A stretch of 64,000 bases of DNA from Mycobacterium noviomagense (GTDB taxonomy: Bacteria > Actinomycetota > Actinomycetes > Mycobacteriales > Mycobacteriaceae). Position 1 is the first letter of the stretch. The number at the start of each line of letters is the position of its first letter. The stretch lies in NCBI RefSeq assembly GCF_010731635.1, contig NZ_AP022583.1, forward strand, positions 3,410,001 through 3,474,000, given 5' to 3'. The translations under genes and the position numbers were made by a program. This document shows, piece after piece, positions 28,125 to 41,866 of this stretch. The notes under the pieces are model-generated. The model saw only the letters and a program-made list of their open reading frames with translations. It did not search any database and had not been told where the DNA came from.

Positions 28125-29323
28125 CGACCCCCGAGAACGCCTACCTGGTCGGTTTGCGGCTGGCTGGCAAGAAGGTCGTCGTCGTCGGCGGCGGCACCGT
28201 TGCTCAACGCCGCCTTCCCCTGCTCATCGCCAGCGGTGCCAACGTGCACGTCATCACCCGCAGCGCCACCCGCGCCGTCGAAGCGATGAGTGGAATCACC
28301 TTGGCGCTTCGCGATTATCGCGACGGCGACCTCGACGGAGCCTGGTACGCGATCGCGGCCACCGATGACCCGGCCGTCAACGCCGCCGTCGTTGCCGAGG
28401 CTGAGCGCCGGCACATCTTCTGTGTGCGCGCCGACATCGCCGTCGAAGGCACCGCAGTCACGCCGGCGACATTCGAATACGCCGGCCTGTCGGTGGGCGT
28501 CTTGGCCGGAGGTGAGCACCGCCGCTCGGCAGCGATCCGCTCGGCCATCCGCGAAGCCCTGCAACAGGGCATCATCACCGCCGACACCGACGACGTCGTG
28601 CCGGGCGGAGTGGCGCTGGTCGGTGGTGGGCCCGGCGACCCGGAACTGATCACCGTGCGCGGCCGGCGCCTGCTCGCCCAAGCCGACGTGGTCGTCGCCG
28701 ACCGGCTGGCGCCGCCGGAGCTACTTGCCGAGCTGCCCCCGCACGTGGAGGTGATCGACGCCGCCAAGATCCCGTACGGGCGGGCCATGGCCCAAGACGC
28801 GATCAACGCCGTCATGATCGAGCGGGCCAAGGCCGGCCACTTTGTCGTGCGCCTCAAAGGCGGTGACCCGTTCGTCTTCGCCCGCGGCTACGAAGAACTG
28901 CTGGCGTGCGCCGACGCCGGAATCCCGGTGACGGTGGTGCCGGGTGTGACAAGTGCCACAGCGGTTCCGGCGCTGGCGGGCGTTCCGGTCACCCACCGGG
29001 CCGTCTGCCACGAATTTGTCGTGGTCAGCGGCCATATTGAGCCCGGGCATCCCGAATCGTTAGTGAATTGGGATGCATTAGCGGCCATGACGGGCACCAT
29101 TGTTTTGCTGATGGCGGTGGAGCGCGTCGAGCAATTCAGCGACGTCCTATTAAAAGGCGGCCGACCAGCGGATACGCCGGTGCTGGTGGTTCAGCACGGC
29201 ACGACGGCCGCGCAGCGGACGTTGCGGGCGACATTGGCCGACGCGCCGGAGAAGATTCGCGCCGAGGGAATTCGCCCTCCGGCAGTGATCGTCATCGGTG
29301 CAGTGGCGGCTTTCGGCGCTTAA
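28121..29323 (+). CDS. cysG: Siroheme synthase: precorrin-2 dehydrogenase fused to uroporphyrinogen-III C-methyltransferase
   Basis: The 400-residue protein channels uroporphyrinogen III to precorrin-2 and sirohydrochlorin, feeding siroheme and cobalamin. The N-terminal dehydrogenase part has the NAD loop VVVGGGTVAQRR. The methyltransferase part begins with VALVGGGPGDPELITVRG and contains RLKGGDPFVFARG and VVPGVTSATAVPALAG. The start GTG is at 28121. Placement after cobB follows M. tuberculosis (Rv2847c) apart from the intervening reductase segment. Confidence 0.94.
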   Translation: MTTPENAYLVGLRLAGKKVVVVGGGTVAQRRLPLLIASGANVHVITRSATRAVEAMSGITLALRDYRDGDLDGAWYAIAATDDPAVNAAVVAEAERRHIFCVRADIAVEGTAVTPATFEYAGLSVGVLAGGEHRRSAAIRSAIREALQQGIITADTDDVVPGGVALVGGGPGDPELITVRGRRLLAQADVVVADRLAPPELLAELPPHVEVIDAAKIPYGRAMAQDAINAVMIERAKAGHFVVRLKGGDPFVFARGYEELLACADAGIPVTVVPGVTSATAVPALAGVPVTHRAVCHEFVVVSGHIEPGHPESLVNWDALAAMTGTIVLLMAVERVEQFSDVLLKGGRPADTPVLVVQHGTTAAQRTLRATLADAPEKIRAEGIRPPAVIVIGAVAAFGA

Positions 29324-29356
29324 GCGATTCTTAAGAATACTGTAGGGTAGCTCCTT

Positions 29357-30937
29357 ATGACGGCTCTCAACGATGCAGAGCGGGCAGTCCGGCACGCCAT
29401 GACAGAAGTCCCGAAACGGGTGGTGCCGATGCGCTCCGGACAGGAAGCTTTGGACCGTACGAGCAGGTATTCCCCGATGTGGTCGCCGTCGTGGCGGTTC
29501 GTCGCCGCGGTTATCGCGATCGGCGGCATGCAGTTGATGGCGACCATGGACGGCACCATCGCGATCGTCGCGCTTCCCAAGATTCAGAACGACCTGAGCC
29601 TGTCCGACGCCGGGCGAAGTTGGGTGATCACCGCCTATGTGCTGACCTTCGGCGGGTTGATGCTGCTTGGTGGTCGTCTCGGCGACACCATAGGCCGCAA
29701 GCGCACCTTCCTCGTCGGTGTCGCGCTGTTCACGATCGCCTCGGCGTTGTGCGGCATCGCCTGGGACGAGGCGACCTTGGTCATCGCCCGGCTGTTGCAA
29801 GGCATCGGCGCGGCCATCGCCTCGCCGACCGCTCTGGCGCTTATCGCCACCACCTTCCCGAAGGGCCCGTCACGCAACGCCGCGACCGCGGTGTTCGGCG
29901 CGATGACCGGCGTCGGCTCGGTGATGGGCTTGGTCGTCGGTGGGGCGCTCACCGAGGTGTCGTGGCGACTGGCGTTTTTGGTCAACGTGCCGATCGGGCT
30001 GGTCATGCTCTACCTGGCCCGCATCACGCTGCGGGAAACCTCGAAGGAGCGGATGAAGCTCGACGCGATGGGAGCCGTGCTGGCCACGGTGGTGTGCACC
30101 GCAGCGGTGTTCGGGTTCTCGATGGGCCCCGAAAAGGGCTGGATTTCCACAATCACCATCGGTTCCGGTGTGGTGGCGGTGGCCGCGTTCATCGCGTTCG
30201 CCATCGTCGAGCGCACGGCCGAGAACCCGATAGTGCCTTTCGACCTGTTCTTCGACCGCAACCGGCTGGCCACCTTTGCGGCCATCTTCCTGGCCGGTGG
30301 CGTGCTGTTCACGCTGACCGTGCTGATCGGCCTGTATGTGCAGGACATCATGGGCTACAGCGCCCTTCGCGCCGGCATCGGCTTCATCCCGTTCGCCATC
30401 GCGATGGGCATCGGCTTGGGCGCGTCGTCGCAGCTGGTGTCGTGGTTCCCGCCCCGCGTGGTGGTCATCGCCGGCGGTGTGCTGGTCCTCGGGGCGATGC
30501 TTTACGGCTCGACCATGAGCGGGAACATGCCGTACTTCCCCAATCTCGTGATGCCGATCGTCGTCGGCGGGATCGGGATCGGCCTGATCGTCGTCCCGCT
30601 GGCGTTGTCGGCGATCGCCGGCGTCGGGTTCGACCGTATCGGGCCCACCTCGGCGATCGTGCTGATGCTGCAGAACTTGGGCGGGCCCGTGGTGCTGGCG
30701 ATCATCCAGGCCGTCATCACGTCTCGCACCCTGTACCTGGGCGGCACCACCGGCCCGGTGAAGTACATGAACGCCGCGCAATTGCATGCGCTTGACCATG
30801 GCTACACCTACGGGCTGCTGTGGGTGGCCGGGGTGGCGGTCATCGTCGGCGGCGCGGCTCTGCTGATCGGCTACTCCGCCGCACAGGTAGCGCACGCGCA
30901 AGAGGTCAAAGACGCCCTGGAGGCCGGAGAGCTGTAA
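29357..30937 (+). CDS. efpA: EfpA-type drug efflux transporter, major facilitator superfamily
   Basis: This is a 526-residue, 14-helix proton-driven exporter of the QacA/DHA2 type. Signature motifs include MATMDGTIAIVALPKIQNDL in helix 1, motif A LLGGRLGDTIGRKRTFLVG, and motif C-like GAMTGVGSVMGLVVGGALTE. EfpA (Rv2846c) is a mycobacterial efflux pump linked to tolerance of several drugs. It follows cysG by 33 bases. The interval contains TTAAGAATACTGTAGGGTAG, which could carry a promoter of its own. Confidence 0.94.
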   Translation: MTALNDAERAVRHAMTEVPKRVVPMRSGQEALDRTSRYSPMWSPSWRFVAAVIAIGGMQLMATMDGTIAIVALPKIQNDLSLSDAGRSWVITAYVLTFGGLMLLGGRLGDTIGRKRTFLVGVALFTIASALCGIAWDEATLVIARLLQGIGAAIASPTALALIATTFPKGPSRNAATAVFGAMTGVGSVMGLVVGGALTEVSWRLAFLVNVPIGLVMLYLARITLRETSKERMKLDAMGAVLATVVCTAAVFGFSMGPEKGWISTITIGSGVVAVAAFIAFAIVERTAENPIVPFDLFFDRNRLATFAAIFLAGGVLFTLTVLIGLYVQDIMGYSALRAGIGFIPFAIAMGIGLGASSQLVSWFPPRVVVIAGGVLVLGAMLYGSTMSGNMPYFPNLVMPIVVGGIGIGLIVVPLALSAIAGVGFDRIGPTSAIVLMLQNLGGPVVLAIIQAVITSRTLYLGGTTGPVKYMNAAQLHALDHGYTYGLLWVAGVAVIVGGAALLIGYSAAQVAHAQEVKDALEAGEL

Positions 30938-30942
30938 GCCGA

Positions 30943-31056
30943 CGGCTGACGTAGTCCCATCGAGACTGCGCTCACGGCGCGCTTGAGGGCGAAATCCACG
31001 CAGTCACCGCCGTCTCGGCGCTATGGCCGCAGTCTGGCTGGGGGCGCCGTCAGCCG
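30943..31056. repeat. Intergenic inverted repeat between efpA and proS
   Basis: CGGCTGACG at 30943-30951 pairs with CGTCAGCCG at 31048-31056. Between them lie degenerate copies of a CTGCG/CGCAGT-rich motif (ACTGCGCTCACGGCG, CACGCAGTCACCGCC, GGCCGCAGTCTGG) similar to that after proS. The 173-base gap between the genes contains no open frame of interest. Confidence 0.4.
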
Positions 31057-31110
31057 ACGTCCGCTAGGCACCGCCGGGAAGCGCCCCAAGCTTGGCTAGG
31101 CTTGCGCGCT

Positions 31111-32859
31111 GTGATCACCCGGATGTCCGAGCTGTTCTTGCGCACGCTGCGTGACGATCCCGCTGACGCCGAAGTCCCCAGCCACAAGCTGCTGATCCGC
31201 GCCGGCTACATCCGGCCGGTCGGCCCCGGCCTGTACAGCTGGCTGCCGCTGGGCCTACGGGTGCTGCGCAAGATCGAGTGTGTCGTCCGCGAAGAGATGA
31301 ACGCGATCGGCGGCCAGGAGATCCTGTTCCCCGCGCTGCTGCCGCGAGCCCCATACGAGGCGACAAACCGGTGGACCGAGTACGGGGACAGCGTGTTTCG
31401 CCTCAAAGACCGCCGCGGCAACGACTATCTGCTCGGCCCGACGCACGAAGAGCTGTTCACGCTGACGGTCAAAGGCGAATACAGCTCCTACAAAGACTTC
31501 CCGTTGGTGCTCTACCAGATCCAGAACAAGTACCGCGACGAGCCCCGCCCTCGCGCCGGCATCCTGCGCGTCCGCGAGTTTCTGATGAAAGACTCCTACT
31601 CCTTCGACACCGACGACGCCGGACTCAAGGCCGCCTACCACGCGCACCGCGAGGCCTACCGGCGCATGTTCGACCGGTTGCGGGTGCGCTACGTCATCGT
31701 GTCGGCGGTATCAGGAGCGATGGGCGGCAGCGCGTCGGAGGAGTTTTTGGCCGAAAGCCCCGTCGGCGAGGACACGTTCGTGCGCTGCCTGGAATCCGGG
31801 TACGCCGCCAACGTCGAGGCCGTGGTCACCGCGCGCCCGGAATCGTTGCCCATCGACGGGCTGCCCGAGGCGGTGGTCTACGACACCGGCGATACCCCGA
31901 CCATCGCCACCCTGGTCAAGTGGGCCAACGGCGCCGACCTGGGCCGCACCGTCACCGCCGCCGACACCCTGAAAAACGTGATGCTCAAGGTGCGCGAGCC
32001 GGGCGGGGATTGGGAGCTGCTGGGCATCGGGCTGCCCGGTGACCGCGAGGTCGACGACCGCCGGCTGGGCGCTGCGCTGGACCCGGCAGAATACAAGCTG
32101 CTCGACGACGACGACTTCGCGAAGTACCCCTTTCTGGTGAAGGGCTATATCGGGCCGAAAGCATTGCGCGACAATGGGATTCGCTATCTCGTCGACCCCC
32201 GCATCGTTGACGGCACCAGTTGGATCACCGGAGCCGACGAGCTCGGCAAGCATGTCGTCGGACTGGTGGCCGGCCGTGACTTCACCGCCGACGGCACCAT
32301 CGAGGCCGCCGAGGTGCGCGACGGCGATCCGTCTCCCGACGGCGCCGGGCCGCTGGTGTCCGCGCGCGGCATCGAGATCGGCCACATCTTCCAGCTCGGC
32401 CGCAAATACACCGACGCGTTCACGGCCGATGTGCTCGGCGAAGACGGCAAGCCCGTGCGGCTGACCATGGGCTCCTATGGCGTCGGGGTGTCCCGGCTCG
32501 TGGCCGTCATCGCCGAACAGCACCACGACGAGCTGGGCCTGCGCTGGCCCTCCAGCGTTTCGCCCTTCGGCGTGCACCTGGTGATCGCCAACAAGGATGC
32601 CGAGGCCCGCGCGGGAGCGACGAGCCTGGCCGCTGACCTTGACCGGTTGGGCGTCGAAGTGCTGCTCGACGACCGCCAGGCGTCGCCCGGCGTGAAATTC
32701 AAGGACGCCGAACTGCTCGGCGTGCCATGGATCGTGGTGGTGGGCCGAGGGTGGGCCGATGGCGTGGTGGAGCTGCGCAACCGCTTCAGCGGCCAAACCC
32801 GCGAGCTCGCGGTGGGTGTCTCGCTGGCCACCGAAATCACCGCGGCGATATCCGGCTGA
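31111..32859 (+). CDS. proS: Prolyl-tRNA synthetase
   Basis: This class II aminoacyl-tRNA synthetase has 582 residues, equal to the M. tuberculosis protein. Class motifs are visible: [17 protein letters not shown] (motif 1 region), the TNRW and GPTHEE elements, the motif 2 stretch [26 protein letters not shown], an inserted editing domain (about residues 225-410), motif 3 [15 protein letters not shown] and the anticodon-binding domain. The GTG at 31111 gives the family start; an ATG at 31123 is an alternative. Confidence 0.95.
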   Translation: MITRMSELFLRTLRDDPADAEVPSHKLLIRAGYIRPVGPGLYSWLPLGLRVLRKIECVVREEMNAIGGQEILFPALLPRAPYEATNRWTEYGDSVFRLKDRRGNDYLLGPTHEELFTLTVKGEYSSYKDFPLVLYQIQNKYRDEPRPRAGILRVREFLMKDSYSFDTDDAGLKAAYHAHREAYRRMFDRLRVRYVIVSAVSGAMGGSASEEFLAESPVGEDTFVRCLESGYAANVEAVVTARPESLPIDGLPEAVVYDTGDTPTIATLVKWANGADLGRTVTAADTLKNVMLKVREPGGDWELLGIGLPGDREVDDRRLGAALDPAEYKLLDDDDFAKYPFLVKGYIGPKALRDNGIRYLVDPRIVDGTSWITGADELGKHVVGLVAGRDFTADGTIEAAEVRDGDPSPDGAGPLVSARGIEIGHIFQLGRKYTDAFTADVLGEDGKPVRLTMGSYGVGVSRLVAVIAEQHHDELGLRWPSSVSPFGVHLVIANKDAEARAGATSLAADLDRLGVEVLLDDRQASPGVKFKDAELLGVPWIVVVGRGWADGVVELRNRFSGQTRELAVGVSLATEITAAISG

Positions 32860-33021
32860 CCGCGGCGCGTCGTCGAGTCTGCGGCTGTGGCTCCGAGCCT
32901 GCGTCTGTGGCGGGTTAGCGGCGGCGGCCCGCGCCATAGCCGCAGTTTCGACGCCGTGAGCGCACTCGATGCAGTAAACGCAGACTCGATGCAGTGAGCG
33001 CGGGCTCCGTGGCTAGCCCGC
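32860..33021. repeat. Intergenic region with degenerate GTCTGCG-type motifs and a 20-bp tandem pair
   Basis: ACTCGATGCAGT occurs at 32964-32975 and again at 32984-32995 as part of a 20-bp unit repeated twice. Upstream are related elements (GAGTCTGCGGCTGTGGC, GAGCCTGCGTCTGTGGC). The region lies between the convergent stops of proS and the next gene. I see no coding sequence. Confidence 0.5.
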
Positions 33022-33498
33022 CTACTCGCTGCCACCAGGGAATGCCATGGTCATCGGCCAGGCGCCCAGCACGCGGTTCCACCGGGCAGCCATCACCGCG
33101 CTTTGCGTCAGCGCCGTCACAGCGAATGACCGGCGATCCGGCGCTTTCGCCTGCTCGACCACAGCGCGCCATGCGACCGCGGCATCGTTTTCCATCCGCA
33201 CCGCCAAGCGCGCGGCATCATTCGCGTTGTTCACCGGGAAGGGCAGCTGATAGCCGGCAGCGGCGACAGGACCGGTGACCGAACGGGCCGCCAGCATCGC
33301 GATCACCGCATCGCGACGGCGGCGATGCTGGCTCAGCGCCTCCGCGACCATCGCGTTGAGATCCGGCATGGTATGCGCCGACACGATGCCGTAGCCGTAC
33401 ACGACCGAATGCTCGGTGACCAGCGCGTCGCACAGGGCGGCGTCCTCGGGGTCGCCCGGCCGGGCCGATGTGGTCGGGGTCGGTTCGGTCGAGGTCAC
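33022..33498 (-). CDS. DUF4439 ferritin-like protein (Rv2844-like)
   Basis: This alpha-helical protein of 158 residues has ferritin-like helices: DAALCDALVTEHSVVYGYGIVSAH, MVAEALSQHRRRRDAVIAML, and ARLAVRMENDAAVAWRAVVEQA. The Glu/His pattern (TEHSVVYGYG, QHRRRRD) could bind metal, but no function is known. It starts at GTG 33498, overlapping the stop of the lipoprotein gene upstream by 4 bases. The pair corresponds to Rv2843-Rv2844 and is convergent with proS. Confidence 0.75.
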   Translation of the reverse strand: MTSTEPTPTTSARPGDPEDAALCDALVTEHSVVYGYGIVSAHTMPDLNAMVAEALSQHRRRRDAVIAMLAARSVTGPVAAAGYQLPFPVNNANDAARLAVRMENDAAVAWRAVVEQAKAPDRRSFAVTALTQSAVMAARWNRVLGAWPMTMAFPGGSE

Positions 33499-34016
33499 GG
33501 CGTCGACCCTTTCGGCACCAGCGCCACGGTATAGGCCGCGGTACATGCGGCGGCGATCGATGCCAGCAGCCCGGCACGATAACCCGACGACGCGATCGCC
33601 AGTCCGGTGGCGGAATCGGCGGATGTCCGCAGCGAGTTGACCACGTCGGCCAGCGACGGCGGCGGCGCCGCAGCCGCGCTGGGAGTCGGGCTGGCGGAAG
33701 TGCTCGAGGTGCTCGAGGTGGTCGAGGTCCGCCCGGTGACCCGCTGGATCTCGGTGTCCAGCTCCACCGCATGCCGGGAACGCTCCGCCGCGACTTCTTG
33801 CAGCGCGGCAGTCATTTGCGGCGATTCACCCCCGGCGGCCGCTGCGGCGGCCAACTCGCTGTCGTGCCGCGCCAGCTTCAACTGCGATTCCAGATCATCG
33901 ACATTAGGAGGTGGCGGTGGGGAACTGCACGCCGACCCAACCAGTGCGACCGCGGCAAGAGCGGCGCCGCCAACCAAGACGCGTCTCCTGGTGACGTCCG
34001 GGGCTGCGCTTGGCAC
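33495..34016 (-). CDS. Exported alanine-rich protein with lipobox (Rv2843-like)
   Basis: The 173-residue protein begins with TRRRVLVGGAALAAVALVGSAC, a twin-arginine-like signal ending in a lipobox Cys, then a Pro-rich stretch, a helical region and a Ser/Thr/Pro-rich linker (TSTTSSTSSTSASPTPS). A second hydrophobic segment (AGLLASIAAACTAAYTVALV) is near the C-terminus. Function unknown. It is transcribed with the ferritin-like gene. The 208 bases upstream separate it from divergent rimP and likely contain both promoters. Confidence 0.75.
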   Translation of the reverse strand: MPSAAPDVTRRRVLVGGAALAAVALVGSACSSPPPPPNVDDLESQLKLARHDSELAAAAAAGGESPQMTAALQEVAAERSRHAVELDTEIQRVTGRTSTTSSTSSTSASPTPSAAAAPPPSLADVVNSLRTSADSATGLAIASSGYRAGLLASIAAACTAAYTVALVPKGSTP

Positions 34017-34224
34017 AGCAACATCCTGCCATTGCTCGTCGTTCGCGAAGACGCCGGAGGAGTCGTGGTCCGGCGGCTGCGATCGCGGCTGAGATGCGTT
34101 TCCTGGCGTATCGTTGGTGCTGATTCCCCAGGAACGCCAACTGAAGCGCGCCGGAGGGTCGCCGGAGCTGTCCCACCGGTGACATCCAGCCGATGGCCGG
34201 ACAACTCAAGATGAGGAGCTCGCC

Positions 34225-34758
34225 GTGACCACGGGGCTGCCTTCGCAGAATGAGGTGATCGAGCTACTCGATGGAGAGTTCGCGCGCGCCGGTTACGAAA
34301 TCGAAGACGTGCTCATCGACGCGCGACGCCGCCCGCCCCGGATCGCGATCATCGCCGACGGCGACAAACCGCTTGACCTGGACACGATCACTTCGCTGTC
34401 GCAGACCGCATCGAGGTTGCTGGACGGGGTCCAAAGCATCCGAGGTCAGTACGTCCTCGAGGTCAGTTCGCCCGGTGTCGAACGGCCGCTGACCAGCGAG
34501 AAACACTTCCGGCGCGCGCGGGGCCGCAAGGTTCAGGTGGCCTTGACAGACGGCTCGCAGTTGCTCGGGCGGGTCGGCGAGACGCAGGACGGCACGGTCA
34601 TGCTCGTGGTCCGCGACGACCGGGGCCGCGACTGGACGGTGCGCGACGTTCCACTGAATGAGATCGCGAAAGCCGTTGTGCAGGTTGAGTTTTCGCCGCC
34701 CACCCAACGAGAGTTGGAGCTGGCGACTTCGGGCGCGGGAACGGAGGCCGGGACATGA
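34225..34758 (+). CDS. rimP: Ribosome maturation factor RimP
   Basis: RimP assists assembly of the 30S subunit. The 177-residue protein has an N-terminal domain with [18 protein letters not shown] and [28 protein letters not shown], followed by an SH3-like C-terminal domain ([25 protein letters not shown]). The GTG start is preceded by GATGAGGAG. It opens the conserved rimP-nusA-ylxR-infB-rbfA operon. Confidence 0.95.
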   Translation: MTTGLPSQNEVIELLDGEFARAGYEIEDVLIDARRRPPRIAIIADGDKPLDLDTITSLSQTASRLLDGVQSIRGQYVLEVSSPGVERPLTSEKHFRRARGRKVQVALTDGSQLLGRVGETQDGTVMLVVRDDRGRDWTVRDVPLNEIAKAVVQVEFSPPTQRELELATSGAGTEAGT

Positions 34759-34807
34759 ACCGCGCCAGCGACGATGCAGAGCGCGGCCATGAGGAGGAGC
34801 GGCGCTG

Positions 34808-35851
34808 ATGAACATCGACATGGCCGCGCTGCACGCGATCGAGGCGGACAAGGGCATCTCGGTGGACGTCGTGGTCGACACCATCAAATCCGCGCTGCTC
34901 ACCGCCTACCGGCACACCGAAGGGCACCAGCCCGACGCGCGCATCGACATCGACCGCAAAACCGGTGTGGTGCGGGTAATCGCCCGCGAGACCGACGAGG
35001 ACGGCAACGTCATCAGCGAATGGGACGACACGCCTGAGGGATTCGGGCGGATCGCGGCGACCACCGCCCGCCAGGTCATTCTGCAACGGCTGCGTGACGC
35101 CGAGAACGAGCGCAACTATGGCGAGTTCTCCACCCGAGAAGGTGAGATCGTCGCCGGCGTGATTCAGCGCGACAGTCGCGCCAATGCTCGCGGTCTGGTC
35201 GTGGTGCGGCTAGGCAGTGAAACCAAGGGCTCTGAGGGTGTCATCCCGGCCGCCGAACAGGTTCCCGGCGAGACCTACGAGCACGGCAACCGGCTGCGCT
35301 GCTATGTGGTCGGGGTGGCCCGGGGGGCCCGCGAGCCGGTGATCACGTTGTCGCGCACCCACCCCAACCTGGTGCGCAAGCTGTTCTCGCTGGAAGTTCC
35401 CGAAATCGCCGACGGGTCGGTGGAGATTGTCGCGGTCGCCCGTGAAGCCGGCCACCGCTCGAAGATCGCCGTGCGGTCGAACGTTCCGGGGCTGAACGCC
35501 AAGGGCGCCTGCATCGGCCCGATGGGCCAGCGGGTGCGCAATGTGATGAGCGAGCTGTCCGGGGAAAAGATCGACATCATCGACTACGACGAGGATCCGG
35601 CCCGTTTCGTCGCCAATGCGTTGTCGCCGGCGAAGGTGGTCTCGGTGTCGGTGATCGACGAGGCAGCGCGGGCCGCCCGAGTGGTGGTGCCCGATTTTCA
35701 GTTGTCGCTGGCGATCGGCAAGGAAGGGCAAAACGCCAGGCTGGCGGCGCGGCTCACCGGCTGGCGAATCGACATCCGCGGCGACACGCCGGCGCATCCG
35801 GCAAGTCAGCCCGACCACGGCGCCACTCACGGGATGGCGCACGACCGCTGA
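34808..35851 (+). CDS. nusA: Transcription termination/antitermination factor NusA
   Basis: NusA binds RNA polymerase and modulates pausing, termination and rRNA antitermination. The 347-residue protein has the N-terminal polymerase-binding domain, an S1 domain near residues 110-180, and two KH domains, the first ending with [27 protein letters not shown] and the second with [19 protein letters not shown]. The acidic C-terminal repeats of enterobacterial NusA are absent, as usual in actinobacteria. The ribosome site is AGGAGGAG. Confidence 0.95.
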   Translation: MNIDMAALHAIEADKGISVDVVVDTIKSALLTAYRHTEGHQPDARIDIDRKTGVVRVIARETDEDGNVISEWDDTPEGFGRIAATTARQVILQRLRDAENERNYGEFSTREGEIVAGVIQRDSRANARGLVVVRLGSETKGSEGVIPAAEQVPGETYEHGNRLRCYVVGVARGAREPVITLSRTHPNLVRKLFSLEVPEIADGSVEIVAVAREAGHRSKIAVRSNVPGLNAKGACIGPMGQRVRNVMSELSGEKIDIIDYDEDPARFVANALSPAKVVSVSVIDEAARAARVVVPDFQLSLAIGKEGQNARLAARLTGWRIDIRGDTPAHPASQPDHGATHGMAHDR

Positions 35852-35920
35852 GCCCGATCGCCGTCCGGGTTGATCTCCCGGGTGGTTCAGAGCCTGCCCG
35901 CGGTGGCGGTAGACTGTGTC

Positions 35921-36292
35921 GTGATCCAGCGCGAGACTTCGGGGACAGATGCACGTGCGCATCGGCGCACCGATGGACCGGTGCGCACATGCGTCGGTTG
36001 CCGAAAGCGAGAGTTGGCCGTCGAACTGCTTCGCGTGGTAGCTGTGACGGACGGGAACGGCAAATACGCCGTGATCGTTGACCCAGCAGGTACCTTTCCG
36101 GGGCGAGGTGCGTGGCTGCATCCCGTTCCGCAATGCGCGCGGGAAGCGATCCGGCGGCGAGCTTTCGCCCGAGCGCTGCGCATCGCCGGTTCACCGGACA
36201 CCTCCGCGGTGGTCGAGTATTTCGAGTCGCTCGACACACCCGGCAACAGAACAGGTAGCAAAGAACATGAGTACACCGTGAAGTCCCGATGA
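35921..36292 (+). CDS. ylxR: YlxR/RnpM family nucleic-acid-binding protein
   Basis: This basic protein of about 123 residues has the YlxR core PVRTCVGCRKRELAVELLRVV and GRGAWLHPVPQCAREAIRRRAFARAL. The family lies between nusA and infB in most Gram-positive bacteria; reported roles include RNase P regulation. The GTG at 35921 was chosen; the first 25 residues have no recognisable domain, so the true start may be later. It is followed by infB after 66 bases. Confidence 0.85.
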   Translation: MIQRETSGTDARAHRRTDGPVRTCVGCRKRELAVELLRVVAVTDGNGKYAVIVDPAGTFPGRGAWLHPVPQCAREAIRRRAFARALRIAGSPDTSAVVEYFESLDTPGNRTGSKEHEYTVKSR

Positions 36293-36358
36293 CCATGCGT
36301 CGTAGCTAAACCCGAGGCGCGGCCCACCACCGCTGTCGCCTCATGGACAGGAGAAGTA

Positions 36359-39064
36359 GTGGCAGGTAAGGCCCGCGTACACGAGTTGGCCAAGGAACTC
36401 GGTGTTACCAGTAAGGAAGTTCTCGCCCGGCTAAGCGAGCAGGGCGAATTCGTCAAATCAGCGTCGTCGACGGTGGAAGCGCCCGTCGCGCGTCGGCTGC
36501 GTGAATCGTTCGGCGGCGGGAAAGCCGCAGCGGCGAAGGCCGCAGATGGTGCCGCCAAGGCCGGTGGCAACGGCGAAGCGACCGCTGCCAAGCGCGCTGG
36601 CTCCGACGGCGCAGTGGCCACGGAGGCCAAAACCGCCGCACCCAAGCCGGCCGAGCCGGCCGCCGCCGAGCCGCCCGCAGCCCCCGCAGCGTCTGCGGCG
36701 CCGCCCGTCGAGCAGCCGCCCGCCCCGACGCGTCCCGGGCCGACCCCGGGCCCGCGCCCCAGCCCCGGCCCGAAGCCCGGCATCCGCACGCCACGCGTCG
36801 GCAACAACCCGTTCTCGACGGCACAACCCGTCGAGCGTCCGATCCCGCGTCCGCAGGTTCCCCGTCCCGGCATCCCGCGGCCAGGAGCACCGCGTCCCGG
36901 CATGTCGCCGGGCAGCATGCCCCCACGCCCCGGTGGTCCCGCTGGCCCTGCTGGTGTACAGGGCCGTCCGCCCCGTCCGGGCGCGCCGCGGCCCGCGCCG
37001 GGTGGTCGCCCGGGTGCTCCGACCGGTGGCCGTGCCGGCGGGGGCGGCGGCCCGTACCGCGGCGGCGGCGGTGGGGTCGGTGCCCCGCCTGCCGGCGGCT
37101 TCCGTGGCCGTCCGGGCGGTGGTGGCCGGCCCGGGCAGCGCGGCGGTGCTGCCGGCGCGTTCGGTCGTCCCGGTGGCGCCCCCAAGCGTGGCCGCAAGTC
37201 GAAGCGGCAGAAGCGCCAGGAATACGACTCGATGCAGGCGCCGGTCGTCGGCGGCGTGCGGCTGCCGCACGGCAACGGTGAGACGATCCGGCTGGCCCGC
37301 GGGGCGTCGCTGTCCGATTTCGCCGAGAAGATCGACGCGAACCCGGCAGCGCTGGTGCAGGCGCTGTTCAACCTCGGTGAGATGGTGACGGCCACCCAGT
37401 CGGTCGGCGACGAGACGCTGGAGCTCCTGGGCAGCGAGATGAACTACAACGTCCAGGTTGTCAGCCCCGAGGACGAAGACCGGGAGCTGTTGGAGTCCTT
37501 CGACCTGACCTACGGCGAGGACGAAGGCACCGAGGAAGACCTGCAGATCCGCCCGCCGGTCGTCACGGTCATGGGCCATGTCGACCACGGGAAAACCCGA
37601 CTGCTGGACACCATCCGCCAGACCAACGTCCGCGAGGCCGAGGCCGGCGGCATCACCCAGCACATCGGTGCCTACCAGGTCGCCGTCGAGCACGACGGCA
37701 TCGAGCGGCCGATCACCTTCATCGACACCCCCGGTCACGAGGCGTTCACCGCCATGCGTGCCCGCGGTGCCAAGGCCACCGACATCGCGATCCTTGTGGT
37801 CGCCGCGGACGACGGCGTGATGCCGCAGACGGTGGAGGCGATCAACCACGCGCAGGCCGCCGACGTGCCGATCGTGGTGGCGGTCAACAAGATCGACAAG
37901 GAGGGCGCGGACCCAGCCAAGATCCGCGGTCAGCTCACCGAATATGGTTTGGTGCCAGAGGAATTCGGCGGCGACACCATGTTCGTCGACATCTCCGCGA
38001 AGCAGGGCACCAACATCGAGCAGCTGCTCGAGGCGGTGCTGCTGACCGCCGACGCCGCCCTGGACCTGCGCGCCAACCCCGAGATGGAAGCCCAGGGTGT
38101 GGTGATCGAGGCGCAGCTGGACCGCGGCCGCGGGCCGGTGGCCACCGTGCTGGTGCAGCGCGGCACGCTGCACGTCGGCGACTCCGTGGTCGCCGGCGAC
38201 GCCTACGGCCGAGTGCGCCGCATGGTCGACGAGCACGGCGAGGACGTCGAGGCGGCGCTGCCGTCGCGGCCGGTGCAGGTCATCGGGTTCACGTCGGTGC
38301 CCGGCGCCGGTGACAACTTCCTCGTCGTCGACGAGGACCGCATCGCCCGCCAGATCGCTGACCGCCGCAGCGCCCGCAAGCGCAACGCGCTGGCCGCGCG
38401 GACCCGCAAGCGGATCAGCCTGGAAGACCTGGACTCGGCGCTGAAGGAAACCAGCCAGCTGAACCTGATCCTCAAGGGCGACAACGCCGGTACCGTCGAA
38501 GCGCTGGAAGAGGCGCTGATGGGCATCCAGGTCGACGACGAGGTGGCGCTGCGGGTCATCGACCGTGGTGTCGGTGCGATCACCGAGACCAACGTCAACC
38601 TGGCCTCGGCGTCGGATGCGATCATCATCGGCTTCAACGTGCGCGCCGAGGGCAAGGCCACCGAGCTGGCCAACCGCGAAGGCGTCGAGATTCGCTACTA
38701 CTCAGTGATCTACCAGGCAATCGACGACATCGAGAAGGCGCTGCGCGGGCTGCTCAAGCCGATCTACGAAGAGGTCCAGCTGGGCCGGGCCGAAGTGCGG
38801 GCGTTGTTCCGTAGCTCGAAGGTCGGGCTTATTGCCGGTTGCCTGGTCACGTCGGGCAGCGTGCGCCGCAACAGCAAGGCCCGGTTGCTGCGCGACAACA
38901 TCGTCGTCACCGAGAACCTCACGATCCAGTCGCTGCGGCGGGAGAAAGACGACGTCACCGAAGTCCGCGACGGCTACGAATGCGGTCTGACCCTGGGCTA
39001 CGCCGACATCAAGGAAGGCGACGTCATCGAAACCTACGAACTGGTCCAAAAAGAACGGGGGTAG
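36359..39064 (+). CDS. infB: Translation initiation factor IF-2
   Basis: IF-2 is the GTPase that brings formyl-Met-tRNA to the 30S subunit. The 901-residue protein has a short N-terminal helical module ([19 protein letters not shown]), then a very Pro/Gly/Arg-rich low-complexity region to about residue 290. The G domain follows with GHVDHGKT at 406-413, DTPGHEAF and NKID, then beta-barrel and C-terminal tRNA-binding domains. GTG start preceded by GGACAGGAG. The low-complexity region is typical of actinobacterial IF-2. Confidence 0.96.
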   Translation: MAGKARVHELAKELGVTSKEVLARLSEQGEFVKSASSTVEAPVARRLRESFGGGKAAAAKAADGAAKAGGNGEATAAKRAGSDGAVATEAKTAAPKPAEPAAAEPPAAPAASAAPPVEQPPAPTRPGPTPGPRPSPGPKPGIRTPRVGNNPFSTAQPVERPIPRPQVPRPGIPRPGAPRPGMSPGSMPPRPGGPAGPAGVQGRPPRPGAPRPAPGGRPGAPTGGRAGGGGGPYRGGGGGVGAPPAGGFRGRPGGGGRPGQRGGAAGAFGRPGGAPKRGRKSKRQKRQEYDSMQAPVVGGVRLPHGNGETIRLARGASLSDFAEKIDANPAALVQALFNLGEMVTATQSVGDETLELLGSEMNYNVQVVSPEDEDRELLESFDLTYGEDEGTEEDLQIRPPVVTVMGHVDHGKTRLLDTIRQTNVREAEAGGITQHIGAYQVAVEHDGIERPITFIDTPGHEAFTAMRARGAKATDIAILVVAADDGVMPQTVEAINHAQAADVPIVVAVNKIDKEGADPAKIRGQLTEYGLVPEEFGGDTMFVDISAKQGTNIEQLLEAVLLTADAALDLRANPEMEAQGVVIEAQLDRGRGPVATVLVQRGTLHVGDSVVAGDAYGRVRRMVDEHGEDVEAALPSRPVQVIGFTSVPGAGDNFLVVDEDRIARQIADRRSARKRNALAARTRKRISLEDLDSALKETSQLNLILKGDNAGTVEALEEALMGIQVDDEVALRVIDRGVGAITETNVNLASASDAIIIGFNVRAEGKATELANREGVEIRYYSVIYQAIDDIEKALRGLLKPIYEEVQLGRAEVRALFRSSKVGLIAGCLVTSGSVRRNSKARLLRDNIVVTENLTIQSLRREKDDVTEVRDGYECGLTLGYADIKEGDVIETYELVQKERG

Positions 39065-39073
39065 GAACGTCCT

Positions 39074-41856
<2,783 letters not shown>

Positions 41857-41866
41857 CCAGCCCTGA

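Noticed and set aside
36600..37220. Tandem repeats in the IF-2 N-terminal region as a mobile or CRISPR-like repeat
   Set aside because: These are irregular Pro/Gly/Arg codon runs of a low-complexity protein segment, usual for actinobacterial IF-2.
36458..38236. 592-codon open frame antisense to infB
   Set aside because: Long open antisense frames are common in GC-rich genes; the sense strand encodes a complete IF-2.
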